A stretch of DNA of 64,000 nucleotides from Amycolatopsis sp. NBC_00345 (GCF_036116635.1 NZ_CP107995.1:496001-560000); one strand, 5' to 3'; positions 8,269 to 17,705 are shown, counted from the stretch's first letter. A program made the numbers and translations. Notes: generated by a model from the letters alone, not told the origin.

Positions 8269-8694
8269 TTACTCGGACGAGCGCCGTGACGCCGCGCCCG
8301 CCACCAGCCCCGTCACGGTGAGCACCAGGCCGACGCCGAGCAGGACCCACGCGCCGCTCGCCGGCTCGATGCGCGCGGCGGGAGCCATCTCGGCCGAGCG
8401 GGGGAGGGTGAGCACGAGGTACTGCGCGGCGATCCCGGTCACCGCGATGCCGGGCAGGCACGCGAAGGCCAGCGGCTTGTCCTGGTGCCGCTGCAACGCC
8501 GCCAGCGCCAGAGCGAACGCGAGGGCCATCGCCAGCGCGCACGCCAGCCGCAGCCCGAGCCCCAGATCGGGATCGGCGACTCCCGGCGGGAGCCGTTCGA
8601 CGAGATACTGCGCGGACGGCAGCACCAGCCCCGCCCCACCCGCCACCGCCATCGCGGCGACGACCACCGCCCGCACCGCCTGCAGCCGCTTCAC
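8269..8694 (-). CDS. Small four-helix membrane protein with internal duplication
   Basis: 141 aa from the GTG at 8694 (GGAG 7 nt upstream). A GTG at 8775 would add 27 residues. Four hydrophobic segments are visible at about residues 8-27, 44-66, 76-96 and 110-132. The loop after segment 1 (SAQYLVERLPPG) and the loop after segment 3 (AAQYLVLTLPRS) share AQYLV-x-x-LP, suggesting an ancient two-helix duplication. I do not recognise the family. It stands alone between the monooxygenase and the GMC operon. Confidence 0.55.
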   Translation of the reverse strand: MKRLQAVRAVVVAAMAVAGGAGLVLPSAQYLVERLPPGVADPDLGLGLRLACALAMALAFALALAALQRHQDKPLAFACLPGIAVTGIAAQYLVLTLPRSAEMAPAARIEPASGAWVLLGVGLVLTVTGLVAGAASRRSSE

Positions 8695-8914
8695 CGCGGG
8701 GCTCCGGCTGACGTGAGTTGCGTGCGCAGCCGCGATGCCGCGCGACCCCGGCGACGGCCCGTCAACGCACGGCACTGTGACATTGACCGATCTGCCATTG
8801 ACCGATCTGCCACCGACCGATCGCCCACCGCCCCATCGCCCACGCGACCTCCCGATGCCCCAGGAGTCCGATTCTACGGGGCCGGAGCCCGCAGCCCCGC
8901 CGGTTTTCCCCGCG

Positions 8915-10462
8915 TCAGGCGCGGTCCTCCTTGAGCATGTCCGCGCACTTCTCGCCGATGGCCATCGTCGTGATGCACGGGTTGACCGCGACCAGGAAGG
9001 GCATCACCGAGGCGTCCGCGACGCGCAGGCCGTCCACACCGCGCACGCGCAGCCGCTCGTCCAGCACGGCGGAGCGATCCGACTCCGGGCCCATCTTCAC
9101 CGTGCACGCGGGGTGGTAGACGGTGTTGTGGGTCTTGCGCAGGTAGTCGGCGATCTCGTCGTCGGTGGTGACGTCGCGGCCGGGGGAGAGCTCCGTGCCC
9201 GCCCACTCGTCCATCGCCGGCTGGGCCGCGATCGAGCGCGCCAGCTTCACGCCGTGCGTCATCACGCGCATGTCGTGCTCGTCGCTGAAGTAGCGCGGGT
9301 CGACGCGGGGCTTGTCGCGGAAGTCGCGGGTGCGGAGCCGGACCGTGCCCGTCGAGCGGCTGCGCGTGACGTTCGGCGTGAGGCAGAAGCCGTTCTCCGT
9401 CGTCGGGTAGCCGTAGCGCAGGGTGTTCAGGTCGAAGGGCACCGAGCCGTAGTGGAACATCAGGTCCGGCCGGTCCAGGCCGTCCTCGGTGGTGGTGAAG
9501 ATGCCGATCTCCCACCACTGCGTGGACTCCGTGACCATCGGCTGCAGCGCGTCCCACTGGACCAGGCCCTCCGGGTGGTCCTGCAGGTTCGCCCCGACGC
9601 CCGGCGAGTCCACCAGCACGTCGACGCCCACCTCGCGCAGGTGCTCGGCGGGCCCGATGCCCGACAGCATCAGCAGCTTCGGCGAGTCGATCGCGCCCGA
9701 GCTGAGGATCACCTCGCGCCGCGCCGTCACCTTCTCGCTGTGGATCAGGTCCGGCGCCTGCAGCTCCACGCCCACGCAGCGCTTGCCCGAGAACAGCAGC
9801 CGCTTGGCCCGCGCGTCGGTGCGCACCTCGAGATTGGGCCGCCGGCCCAGGATCGGGTGCAGGTACGAGACCGACGCCGAGGAGCGGGTGCCGTCCTCGC
9901 GCGCGTTGATCTGGAACCAGTTCGCGCCGTGCGTGACGGTCCGGCCGGAGTTGAACTCCGTGGCCGGGATGCCCTCCTGCTCGCACGCGGCCAGCAGCGC
10001 GACGCCCGCGGGGTCGCGCGGCGGCACGGAGCGGATCGTCACCGGCCCCGAGCGGCCGTGGTGCTCGCCCGGCCCGTCGTTGGTCTCGAGGCGCTGGTAC
10101 AGCGGGAAGACGTCGGCGGCCGACCAGCCCGGCAGGCCCAGCGCCGCCCACTCGTCGAGGTCCTCGGCCGGGGCCCAGAACGCGATGCACGAGTTGTGCG
10201 AGGAGCAGCCGCCGAGGACCCGGGCCCGCGCGTGGCGCAGGTAGGAGTTGCCGGACTCCTGCGGCTCCACCAGGTAGTCCCAGTCGTAGCCGGATTCCAG
10301 CAGCCCCATCCACTTCGTCAGCTCGAGGATGGCCGGGTCGTCCACATCGGACGGTCCGGCCTCCAGCAGGCAGACGGTGACGTCCGGGTCCTCCGACAGC
10401 CGTGCCGCCACCACCGATCCCGCCGTGCCACCGCCGACCACGACGTAGTCGAACTCACTCAC
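8915..10462 (-). CDS. GMC-family FAD oxidoreductase (choline dehydrogenase-like)
   Basis: 515 aa, GTG start with AGGAGG 6 nt upstream. The N-terminus VVVGGGTAGSVVAARLSEDP binds the ADP part of FAD. GMC signatures include RARVLGGCSSHNSCIAFW (about residues 78-95) and GAIDSPKLLMLSGIGP. The C-terminal NTVYHPACTVKMG carries the catalytic His, followed by VADASVMPFLVAVNPCITTMAIGEKCADML. Oxidation of a primary alcohol to an aldehyde is expected. It overlaps the APC permease gene by 8 nt and follows an ALDH gene, so the three probably import and oxidise one alcohol, for example choline to betaine or a related amine. The exact substrate is inference. Confidence 0.87.
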   Translation of the reverse strand: MSEFDYVVVGGGTAGSVVAARLSEDPDVTVCLLEAGPSDVDDPAILELTKWMGLLESGYDWDYLVEPQESGNSYLRHARARVLGGCSSHNSCIAFWAPAEDLDEWAALGLPGWSAADVFPLYQRLETNDGPGEHHGRSGPVTIRSVPPRDPAGVALLAACEQEGIPATEFNSGRTVTHGANWFQINAREDGTRSSASVSYLHPILGRRPNLEVRTDARAKRLLFSGKRCVGVELQAPDLIHSEKVTARREVILSSGAIDSPKLLMLSGIGPAEHLREVGVDVLVDSPGVGANLQDHPEGLVQWDALQPMVTESTQWWEIGIFTTTEDGLDRPDLMFHYGSVPFDLNTLRYGYPTTENGFCLTPNVTRSRSTGTVRLRTRDFRDKPRVDPRYFSDEHDMRVMTHGVKLARSIAAQPAMDEWAGTELSPGRDVTTDDEIADYLRKTHNTVYHPACTVKMGPESDRSAVLDERLRVRGVDGLRVADASVMPFLVAVNPCITTMAIGEKCADMLKEDRA

Positions 10463-12014
10463 CGGGAACCTCCTGCTCGGGCTTGGACTTGGATGACGCC
10501 GGCGAAGCGACCGCCGCAGCGGCGTGATCGGCCAGCACCCCGATCTTGTGGCGCTGCACGAACCAGTAGTAGGCGAACCCGCCGGCCGCGAACACGGCGA
10601 CGAAGAGCACCGAGCTCCACCGCAGGTACCAGTGGTACGGCGGGGTCGCGTTGTAGATCTCGGTGCGCGGCCAGGCCAGGTTCACGGTCATCGCGAGGCC
10701 CCACAGCACCGCGAGCACGTTCACCGGCAGGCCCCAGCGGCCGAGGGAGAAGCGGCCGGACGGCGCGTCCTTGCGCGGCCACTCGCCGCGCAGCCGCTTC
10801 ACCAGCATCGGGACGGTCACCAGCAGGTACGCCACGTAGATCAGGATGATCGCCAGGCTGGTCACCGCCGAGAAGATCTGCGACGAGTTGATGTTCACCA
10901 GCAGCAGCGCGATCGCGATCACGCCGATCACGATCGCGGGCAGCACCGGCGTGCCGGTCTTCTTGTTGACGTGCGCGAGCTTCGAGCCGCCGGGCAGCGC
11001 GTTGTCCCGCGCCATCGCGAACGCGATCCGGATCGCCGCGGTGTGCACGGCGAGCACGCACACGGTGATCGCGATGAAGACCACGAACAGGAAGACCCGC
11101 CCGATCGCCGGCCCGAGCGCGTCGGTCAGCACGTACTGCAGGCCGACGGTGCCCAGCTCCGGGGCGTGGATGTTGCCCACCGCCATCAGCGCGAACAGGA
11201 TGATCAGCCCGCCGAGCACGAACGACGCGACCAGCGCCCGCATGATCGCCTTCGGCGCGTTGCGGTGCGGGTCCACCGACTCCTCGCCGAGCGAGGCCGC
11301 CGTGTCGAAGCCGTACATCACGTAGGACGAGGCGATGGCGGCGATCAGGAACGCGCCGAGGTAGCCACCCGCGTGGCCCTCGCCGGTCCCGTTGGTCTCC
11401 GTCACCACGCCGGGCCCGCGGACGAAGTGGAACGCCAGGAACACGACCAGCAGCACGGCGAAGAGCAGCTCGATGAACACGCCCGCGCTGTTGATCCGCG
11501 CCATCAGCTTCACACCGAAGGCGTTCACCAACATGGTGAACAGGATCAGGACGGCGGCCAGCAGCACGCCGTTGGCCGCGTCACTGGTGCCCGAGCCGTC
11601 GCCGATGAACTGGAAGAACGAGCTGATCTGCGGCAGCGTCCGCTGGTAGGCCAGCGCCGTCGCGGAGATCGAGACGATCGACGCGAGCAGCATCATCCAG
11701 CCCGCCAGCCACGCCACGTGCGAGTTCCCGAGCTTCTTCGCCCAGTTGTAGACGGACCCGGCGACCGGGTAGTGGGCGGCCAGCTCGGCGAAGCTCAGCG
11801 CGACCATCAGCTGGCCCGCGAACACCATCGGCCACGACCACCAGTAGGCCGGGCCGCCCTCGGACAGGCCCAGGTAGGACAGCTGGAACACCCCGGTGAG
11901 CACCGAGATGTAGCTGATCCCCGCGGCGAAGGTGTGGAAGCTGCCGAGCGTGCGCTTGAGCTGGTTGGTGTAGCCGAATTCGTTGAGCTCGCTGTCACCG
12001 GTGTCCGTGGTCAC
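10455..12014 (-). CDS. APC-family amino acid/amine permease
   Basis: 519 aa, GTG start, about 12 hydrophobic segments. The N-terminal motif FGYTNQLKRTLGSFHTFAAGISYISVLTGVFQLSYLG is typical of the APC family (eukaryotic GABA permease/UGA4-like branch). GFDTAASLGEESVDPHRNAPKAI is the conserved helix-6 segment of that branch. Substrate is probably an amino acid, choline/ethanolamine or polyamine. It is second in a three-gene operon (ALDH, permease, GMC oxidase) and overlaps the GMC gene. A perfect palindrome lies between it and the upstream ALDH gene and could reduce read-through. Confidence 0.87.
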   Translation of the reverse strand: MTTDTGDSELNEFGYTNQLKRTLGSFHTFAAGISYISVLTGVFQLSYLGLSEGGPAYWWSWPMVFAGQLMVALSFAELAAHYPVAGSVYNWAKKLGNSHVAWLAGWMMLLASIVSISATALAYQRTLPQISSFFQFIGDGSGTSDAANGVLLAAVLILFTMLVNAFGVKLMARINSAGVFIELLFAVLLVVFLAFHFVRGPGVVTETNGTGEGHAGGYLGAFLIAAIASSYVMYGFDTAASLGEESVDPHRNAPKAIMRALVASFVLGGLIILFALMAVGNIHAPELGTVGLQYVLTDALGPAIGRVFLFVVFIAITVCVLAVHTAAIRIAFAMARDNALPGGSKLAHVNKKTGTPVLPAIVIGVIAIALLLVNINSSQIFSAVTSLAIILIYVAYLLVTVPMLVKRLRGEWPRKDAPSGRFSLGRWGLPVNVLAVLWGLAMTVNLAWPRTEIYNATPPYHWYLRWSSVLFVAVFAAGGFAYYWFVQRHKIGVLADHAAAAVASPASSKSKPEQEVPGE

Positions 12015-12052
12015 GGCACTGGTCCTTTCGGTGGGTCTCGATCGGGCTAGAG

Positions 12053-12098
12053 CTCGTGAGTGTTCATGACGGTTCTAACCGTCATGAACACTCACGAG
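12053..12098. repeat. Perfect 22-bp palindrome, dispersed repeat copy 1
   Basis: Arms 12053-12074 and 12077-12098 (2-nt centre CT) are perfectly complementary; the left arm begins CTCGTGAGTGTTCATGACGG. A second copy with three changes in its right arm lies at 52795-52840, so this is a dispersed palindromic element, not a one-off terminator. It sits between the ALDH stop and the permease start. Confidence 0.85.
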
Positions 12099-12108
12099 GC
12101 CCAGCGCG

Positions 12109-13578
12109 CTAGCCGGCGAACCAGTGCTGCGGGCCGGGGCGCAGGTTCTGGTAGATGTGCTTCGCCTCGGTGTACTCGGCCAGCCCGGTCGGCCCCAGCT
12201 CGCGGCCGAACCCGGACTGCTTGTAGCCGCCCCACTCGGCCTGCGGCAGGTACGGGTGGTAGTCGTTGATCCACACCGTGCCGTGGCGCAGCCGGTTCGC
12301 CACGCGCTGGGCGCGCGCGGCGTCGCTGGTGAACACGCCGCCGGCCAGGCCGTAGTGCGTGTCGTTGGCGATCCGGACCGCGTCGTCCTCGTCGGTGAAC
12401 GTCTCGACGGTCAGCACCGGCCCGAAGGACTCCTCGACCACGGCGGTGCTGCCCTGCGCCACGTTGTCCAGAATGGTCGGCAGGTAGTAGAAGCCGTCCT
12501 GCAGCTCGGGTGCGTCCGGGCGCTTGCCGCCGGTGCGCAGCACGGCGCCCTCGGCGATCGCGGTGGCGACGTAGCTCTCCACCTTCTCGCGGTGCGCGGC
12601 GGAGATCAGCGGCCCGGTCTCGGCGCTCTCGTCGAACGGCCCGCCCAGCCGGATCCGCTCGGCCCGGCGGACCAGCTCGTCGACCAACTCGTCGTGCCAC
12701 TCCCGCTGCACGATCAGCCGGGCGCCGGCCGAGCAGACCTGGCCGGAGTGCAGGAACACGGCGGTGAGGGCGTAGTCCACCGCGGTCTCGAAGTCCGCGT
12801 CGGAGAACACGACGTTCGGGTTCTTGCCGCCCAGCTCGAGGGCGACCTTCTTCACGGTCGCCGCGGCGGTGGCGGCGATCACCTTCCCGGTGGCCAGCCC
12901 GCCGGTGAAGGACACCAGGTCGACGTCCGGGTGCTCGGACAGCGGCGCGCCGGCCTCCGGGCCTGCGCCGAGCACGAGGTTCGCCACGCCCGCGGGCAGG
13001 CCGGCCTCGCTGAGCAGCTTCATCAGCATGATCGACGTGTGCGGCGTCAGCTCGCTGGGCTTGAGCACGAACGTGTTGCCCGCGGCCAGTGCCGGCGCGA
13101 CCTTCCAGATGGTCTGCAGCAGCGGGTAGTTCCACGGCGTGATCAGCCCGCACACGCCGACCGGCTCGTGCACGATCCGGCTGAACGAGTCCGCGCTGCC
13201 GGTGTCCACCACACGGCCGGCGTCGTTGGCCGCGAGCTTGCCGAAGTAGCGCAGGCAGGCGGCGATGTCGGCCATGTCGTAACGGCTCTCCACCAGGCGT
13301 TTGCCGGTGTCGAGCGACTCGGCGCGGGCAAACGCCTCGGCGTCGCGGTCGAGCAGGGCGGCCGTGCGCAGCAGCAGGTCGCCGCGCTCGGCGGCGGCGG
13401 TCGAGGGCCAGGGACCGGTGTCGAAGGCGTGGCGGGCGGCGGCGATGGCCGCCTCGGTGTCCGCGCGGCCGGCCTCGTCGACCGTCGCGACCAGGGTCCC
13501 GTCCGCCGGGCACCGGATCTCACGCCGGCCGCCCGCTTTCGCGTTCACCCATTCGCCACCGATGTACAAGTCCGCCAT
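12109..13578 (-). CDS. NAD(P)+-dependent aldehyde dehydrogenase (betaine-aldehyde DH type)
   Basis: 489 aa from the ATG at 13578 (GAGAGG upstream), which begins MADLYIGGEWVNAKAGG. Family motifs: EPVGVCGLITPWNYPL, FTGGLATGKVIA (nucleotide loop), VALELGGKNPNVVF (catalytic Glu) and FLHSGQVCSAGARLIV (catalytic Cys about residue 285). GGVFTSDAARAQRVANRLRHGTVWINDYHPYLPQAEWGGYKQSGFGRELG is a C-terminal block seen in BetB-like enzymes. It heads the ALDH-permease-GMC operon, fitting oxidation of an aminoaldehyde made by the GMC enzyme. The closest role may be betaine aldehyde or aminoaldehyde oxidation. Its 3' end is followed by the 22-bp palindrome. Confidence 0.87.
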   Translation of the reverse strand: MADLYIGGEWVNAKAGGRREIRCPADGTLVATVDEAGRADTEAAIAAARHAFDTGPWPSTAAAERGDLLLRTAALLDRDAEAFARAESLDTGKRLVESRYDMADIAACLRYFGKLAANDAGRVVDTGSADSFSRIVHEPVGVCGLITPWNYPLLQTIWKVAPALAAGNTFVLKPSELTPHTSIMLMKLLSEAGLPAGVANLVLGAGPEAGAPLSEHPDVDLVSFTGGLATGKVIAATAAATVKKVALELGGKNPNVVFSDADFETAVDYALTAVFLHSGQVCSAGARLIVQREWHDELVDELVRRAERIRLGGPFDESAETGPLISAAHREKVESYVATAIAEGAVLRTGGKRPDAPELQDGFYYLPTILDNVAQGSTAVVEESFGPVLTVETFTDEDDAVRIANDTHYGLAGGVFTSDAARAQRVANRLRHGTVWINDYHPYLPQAEWGGYKQSGFGRELGPTGLAEYTEAKHIYQNLRPGPQHWFAG

Positions 13579-13816
13579 GAGGTCCTCTCGTGATCGTTCC
13601 GATGTCCGGATTATCGTGGCCACGCGGGGTGACCGCGAGTTGGCCGGGGTAGTCCTGTTTCACATTCGACCGTCCTTTTCCCACCCGACAGTGGAGTTGC
13701 GCCCGGGCCCGGCTTGTGATTCATGACGCGGGCGACCGAGCCGCGGTGGCGGCCGTCCGTAGACTGGCCGGAACGCGGCGTGAGTGAAGGGAACCAGGCG
13801 AGGTGGAGCTGTGACG

Positions 13817-15733
13817 ATGCTGGACTCGGTGCACGGACCGGCCGACCTGAAGCGGCTGAGTGTCGAGGACCTCGACGAGCTGGCCGCCGAGATCAGGGAC
13901 TTCCTCGTGGACAAGGTGCGGCGCTCCGGCGGCCACCTCGGCCCGAACCTCGGTGTCGTGGAGCTCACGCTCGCGCTGCACCGCGTGTTCGACTCGCCAC
14001 GGGACGCGATCGTCTGGGACGTCGGCCACCAGGCCTACGTGCACAAGATCGTGACCGGGCGGCACGGCGACTTCGACCGGCTGCGCCAGCTCGGCGGCCC
14101 GACGGGCTACCCGTCGCGGGCCGAGAGCGAGCACGACCTGGTGGAGAACAGCCACGCGTCCACCGCACTGTCCTATGTGGACGGGCTGGCGAAGGCGTTC
14201 GAGCTGTCCGGCGGCGAGACCCGGCACGCCGTCGCGGTGGTCGGCGACGGCGCGCTGACCGGCGGCATGTGCTGGGAGGCGCTCAACAACATCGCGGCGA
14301 ACCGGGACCGCCCGGTGGTGATCGTGATCAACGACAACGGCCGGTCCTACTCGCCGACCATCGGCGGGGTCGCCGACCACCTGGCCGCGCTGCGGCTGCA
14401 GCCGGGTTACGAGCGGCTGCTCGACGGCGGCCGCGAGATCCTGCGCCACACCCCGGTGGTGGGCAAGCCGATCTACGCCGCGCTGCACGCCGCGAAGGCC
14501 GGCCTCAAGGACGCGCTGAGCCCGCAGGCGATGTTCTCCGACCTGGGCCTGAAGTACTTCGGCCCGGTCGACGGGCACGACCTGGTGGCGCTGGAGAAGG
14601 CGTTCCACGGCGCCCGCGCGTTCGGCGGCGCGGTGATCGTGCACGTGGTCACCGAGAAGGGCCACGGTTACGCGCCCGCGGTGAACCACGAGGCCGACCA
14701 GATGCACCAGACCGACCCGATCGACCCGGAGACCGGGCTGCCGCCCGCGAAAGGCCCGAGCTGGACCGGGGTGTTCGGCGACGAGCTGGCCAAGATCGGC
14801 GCCGAGCGCGAAGACGTCGTCGCGATCACCGCGGCGATGCTGCGCTCCACCGGGCTGGAGAAGTTCGCCGAGCGGTTCCCGGACCGCTGGTTCGACGTCG
14901 GCATCGCCGAGCAGCACGCCGTCACGTCGGCGGCCGGGCTCGCGATGGGCGGCTATCACCCGGTGGTGGCGGTCTACTCGACCTTCCTCAACCGCGCGTT
15001 CGACCAGGTGCTGATGGACGTCGCGCTGCACCGCCAGCCGGTGACGCTGGTGCTGGACCGGGCCGGCATCACCGGGCCGGACGGGCCGAGCCACCACGGC
15101 ATGTGGGACCTCTCGCTGCTGGGCATGGTGCCCGGCATGCGCGTGGCCGCGCCGCGTGACCCGGGGACCCTGCGCGAGGAGCTGCGCGAGGCAGTGTCCA
15201 TTCAGGACGGTCCGAGCGCGCTGCGGTTCTCGAAGGGCTCGGTGGGCCCGGACGTGCCCGCGGTCGAGCGGATCGGCAAGGTCGACGTGCTGCGCCGGCC
15301 GGACGAGGCCTGCGCACCGGACGTGCTGCTGGTCACCGTGGGCGCGTTCGCGAAGCTGGGCCTCGAAGCCGCCGGCCGGCTGGCGGACCAGGGCATCGGC
15401 GTGACCGTGGCCGACCCGCGCTGGGTGGTGCCGGTGCCCGCGGAGCTGGTCGCGCTCGTCGAGCAGCACAAGCTCGTGGTGACGGTGGAGGACAGCGGCC
15501 GCCACGGCGGCTTCGGCTCCGCGCTGGCCGCCGTCCTGCGCGACGCCGAGTGCGACGTCCCGCTGCGCGACCTGGCCGTGCCGCAGGACTTCCACGAGCA
15601 CGGCACCCGCGACCAGGTCCTCGACCGCGTGGGCCTGACCGCCCAGGACGTGGCCCGGCGCATCACCGAGTGGGCCTCCGGGCGGCTGGGCGCCGACGTG
15701 GCCGCGACGGCCGAGGAGCGGCCCCGGGCCTGA
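13817..15733 (+). CDS. dxs: 1-deoxy-D-xylulose-5-phosphate synthase
   Basis: 638 aa from ATG 13817, which has GGAG 8 nt upstream; GTG 13811 and an upstream GTG at 13784 are alternatives. It condenses pyruvate and glyceraldehyde-3-phosphate with ThDP, the first step of the MEP isoprenoid pathway. Visible motifs: DVGHQAYVHKIVTGR, VVGDGALTGGMCWEALNNIA (GDG...N ThDP site), SPTIGGV, HVVTEKGHGYAPA, then the transketolase pyrimidine domain with VGIAEQHAVTSAAGLAMGG (catalytic Glu). Length is normal for the family. It is monocistronic with a hairpin right after the stop. It belongs to the conserved core locus. Confidence 0.95.
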   Translation: MLDSVHGPADLKRLSVEDLDELAAEIRDFLVDKVRRSGGHLGPNLGVVELTLALHRVFDSPRDAIVWDVGHQAYVHKIVTGRHGDFDRLRQLGGPTGYPSRAESEHDLVENSHASTALSYVDGLAKAFELSGGETRHAVAVVGDGALTGGMCWEALNNIAANRDRPVVIVINDNGRSYSPTIGGVADHLAALRLQPGYERLLDGGREILRHTPVVGKPIYAALHAAKAGLKDALSPQAMFSDLGLKYFGPVDGHDLVALEKAFHGARAFGGAVIVHVVTEKGHGYAPAVNHEADQMHQTDPIDPETGLPPAKGPSWTGVFGDELAKIGAEREDVVAITAAMLRSTGLEKFAERFPDRWFDVGIAEQHAVTSAAGLAMGGYHPVVAVYSTFLNRAFDQVLMDVALHRQPVTLVLDRAGITGPDGPSHHGMWDLSLLGMVPGMRVAAPRDPGTLREELREAVSIQDGPSALRFSKGSVGPDVPAVERIGKVDVLRRPDEACAPDVLLVTVGAFAKLGLEAAGRLADQGIGVTVADPRWVVPVPAELVALVEQHKLVVTVEDSGRHGGFGSALAAVLRDAECDVPLRDLAVPQDFHEHGTRDQVLDRVGLTAQDVARRITEWASGRLGADVAATAEERPRA

Positions 15734-15758
15734 GCCACGCGCTCCGATGACAACGGTT

Positions 15759-15787
15759 ACGGCGGGTCCTGCGGGGCCCGCCGTTTT
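15759..15787 (+). terminator. Terminator after dxs
   Basis: ACGGCGGG (15759-15766) pairs with CCCGCCGT (15777-15784) around a 10-nt loop and is followed by TTT. It lies 26 nt after the dxs stop codon. Confidence 0.7.
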
Positions 15788-15942
15788 CGTCGGCGAGGTT
15801 CCCCTGCGAATGCGATCGGGTGATTTCACGGTGCCGGTCATCGGCTGGCCCGATCACAGTGATCCGGCCGGTGCTCTTTCCGTTTTCCCAGGGCTGCGGA
15901 GAATCGGAGGGGAAAGCATTTCCCTTCCGAAAGGTGACTCGA

Positions 15943-16602
15943 ATGTCGCAGATCAGCAGGCGTGGCGCGCTGGGGGCCGGAGCCGGAATCGCCGCGGCGA
16001 CCGCGCTCGGGGCGGCGGTCCCGGCGGCCGCGGCCACGAAGCCGGCAGCCGCGAGCCCGGCGGGCGGGCCGCCCGCGGGAGGCGCGCACCCACACCTGTT
16101 CTCCTTGGCGAAGTCCGCGCCGGACACCTACCACGGCGGGACCCTGCGGGGGGCCAACGAGAAGAGCTTCCCGGTCCTGTCCGGTCAGGAAGGCTCGGTC
16201 TACCTGGTGCACCTGGACCCCGGCGGCATGCGGGAGCCGCACTGGCACCCGACCGCGTGGGAGTTGAACTACATCATCTCCGGCACCGCGGACTGGAGCA
16301 TCCTCGGCACGCACCCGGACGGCAGTTACCACAACGACGTCTTCACCGCGGGCCAGGGCGACCTCGTTTTCGCCCCGCAGGGGTTCTTCCACTACTTCGC
16401 GAATTCCAGCACCACGGAAAGCCTCGACGTGCTCGTCATCTTCAACACGAGCGCCTCCGAGCCGAATGACGACATCGGCATCGTCGGCACGCTGAACTCC
16501 ATTCCGCGGGAGATTCTCGCCTCGGCCTTCGGCATTCCGGTGTCCGCTTTCGCCGCGGTTCCGACGGACCTCAAGCCGGTGGTGATCACCAAACGGCAGT
16601 AG
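15943..16602 (+). CDS. Tat-exported single-domain cupin (oxalate decarboxylase-like)
   Basis: 219 aa from ATG 15943 (GAAAGG upstream). The twin-arginine signal is ISRRGALGAGAGIAAATALGAAVPAAAA (residues 4-31), giving an exported protein. The cupin core follows: PGGMREPHWHPTAWELNYIISG is the G(X)5HXH(X)3-4E(X)6G motif 1 with all metal ligands, and GDLVFAPQGFFHYFANSS is motif 2 with the fourth His. It resembles one half of bicupin oxalate decarboxylases and may bind Mn. Enzymatic function is unproven. It stands alone between dxs and a LysR gene. Confidence 0.82.
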   Translation: MSQISRRGALGAGAGIAAATALGAAVPAAAATKPAAASPAGGPPAGGAHPHLFSLAKSAPDTYHGGTLRGANEKSFPVLSGQEGSVYLVHLDPGGMREPHWHPTAWELNYIISGTADWSILGTHPDGSYHNDVFTAGQGDLVFAPQGFFHYFANSSTTESLDVLVIFNTSASEPNDDIGIVGTLNSIPREILASAFGIPVSAFAAVPTDLKPVVITKRQ

Positions 16603-16657
16603 TGGCCATGCCCACAGCTCGTGTGCGCGCGGGCACCCTGGGTGGTATCCCGGAGGG

Positions 16658-17521
16658 GTGATCGACCCCGCGCTGCTGCGCACCTTCCTTTCCGTGGCGG
16701 ACGCGGGCGGCTTCAGCGAAGCCGCCCGCCGGCTCGGCCTGGGGCAGTCGACGGTCAGCCAGCACGTCCGGCGCCTGGAGGGCCTCGTCGGCTGCGTGCT
16801 GTTCGAGCGCGACACCCACAGCGTGCAGCTCACCGGTGACGGCGAGACGATGACCGGCTTCGCCCGCGGCATCCTCGACCAGCAGGACCGCGCCCTGCGG
16901 TACTTCTCCCGCCCGGGGCAACGCGGCCGGGTCCGGTTCGGGGTGTGCGAGGACTTCCTGCTCGGCCAGGCCGCGGACGTGCTCGGCCGGTTCCGCGGCA
17001 CGCACCCGGGCGTCGACCTCGAGCTGTCGGTGGAGCTGAGCGAGGTGCTGCACGCCCGGCTCGCCGAAGGGGACCTCGACCTCGTCCTCGCGAAGCGGGA
17101 CGCCGGGCAGGGCGTGCGGCGGGACCCGCTCGTGTGGGTGGGAGCGCCGGGCCTGGCGCCGGTGCCGGGGGAGCCGGTGCCGCTGGTCCTCTACCCGGAG
17201 CCGAGCGTCACCCGCGCCCGCGCGCTGAACACGTTGCGCCGCCACGGAATCCAGTGGCGGATCGGCTGCGTCAGCGAACGGCTCAGCGGCTTGCGGGTCG
17301 CGCTGCAGGCCGGTCTTGGAGTGGGCCTGTTCGCGTCCTCAGTGGTGCCCGAGGGCCTCGCGCCGGTCGAGGGGCTGCCGGACCCGGGCACGGTCACCTT
17401 CGTGCTCAGCCACCGGGGAGCGGCTCGGCAGGGTTCGGCCGCGGCACTGGCCGAGACGATCCTGTCGGCCCGGTGGAGCCGGGCGGACTGGACACCGCAG
17501 GTGGTTCCGGGAACAGTCTGA
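16658..17521 (+). CDS. LysR-family transcriptional regulator
   Basis: 287 aa, GTG start with GGAGGG almost touching it, so initiation may be atypical. The N-terminal HTH is clear: LLRTFLSVADAGGFSEAARRLGLGQSTVSQHVRRLEGLVGCVLFERD. A periplasmic-binding-like effector domain follows. The gene runs 55 nt after the cupin gene on the same strand and ends tail-to-tail with a broken minus-strand gene. Target unknown; cupin or downstream catabolic genes are candidates. Confidence 0.85.
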   Translation: MIDPALLRTFLSVADAGGFSEAARRLGLGQSTVSQHVRRLEGLVGCVLFERDTHSVQLTGDGETMTGFARGILDQQDRALRYFSRPGQRGRVRFGVCEDFLLGQAADVLGRFRGTHPGVDLELSVELSEVLHARLAEGDLDLVLAKRDAGQGVRRDPLVWVGAPGLAPVPGEPVPLVLYPEPSVTRARALNTLRRHGIQWRIGCVSERLSGLRVALQAGLGVGLFASSVVPEGLAPVEGLPDPGTVTFVLSHRGAARQGSAAALAETILSARWSRADWTPQVVPGTV

Positions 17522-17641
17522 CCAGCACCGGATACGCGGCCGTGGCCATGGACGGCCCGCTGGTCAGCGCGACGGCGATCAGCGGGATCGCGTACCGGAG
17601 CGGGGAGATCGCGGTCAGCCCGTACGCCACCGCGCGCAGTG

Positions 17642-17704
17642 CCGCTCTGCCGTTGAATCCGCTCTGCCGTTGAAACCGAAGAGTCGTCGAAACCGAAGAG
17701 TCGT
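17642..17704. repeat. Two adjacent 17-bp tandem duplications
   Basis: CCGCTCTGCCGTTGAA occurs at 17642-17657 and 17659-17674. GAAACCGAAGAGTCGT occurs at 17672-17687 and 17689-17704. Both have exactly 17-nt periodicity. Each duplication shifts the reading frame of the minus-strand gene. Confidence 0.9.
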
Positions 17705-17705
17705 T

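Noticed and set aside
8735..10849. Very long plus-strand frame over the GMC oxidoreductase
   Set aside because: Antisense shadow typical of high-GC coding DNA; His/Arg/Val-rich with no domain, while the minus strand encodes a clear GMC enzyme.
13784..13816. Upstream start for dxs adding 11 residues
   Set aside because: ATG 13817 has better Shine-Dalgarno spacing and matches the usual N-terminus of actinobacterial Dxs.
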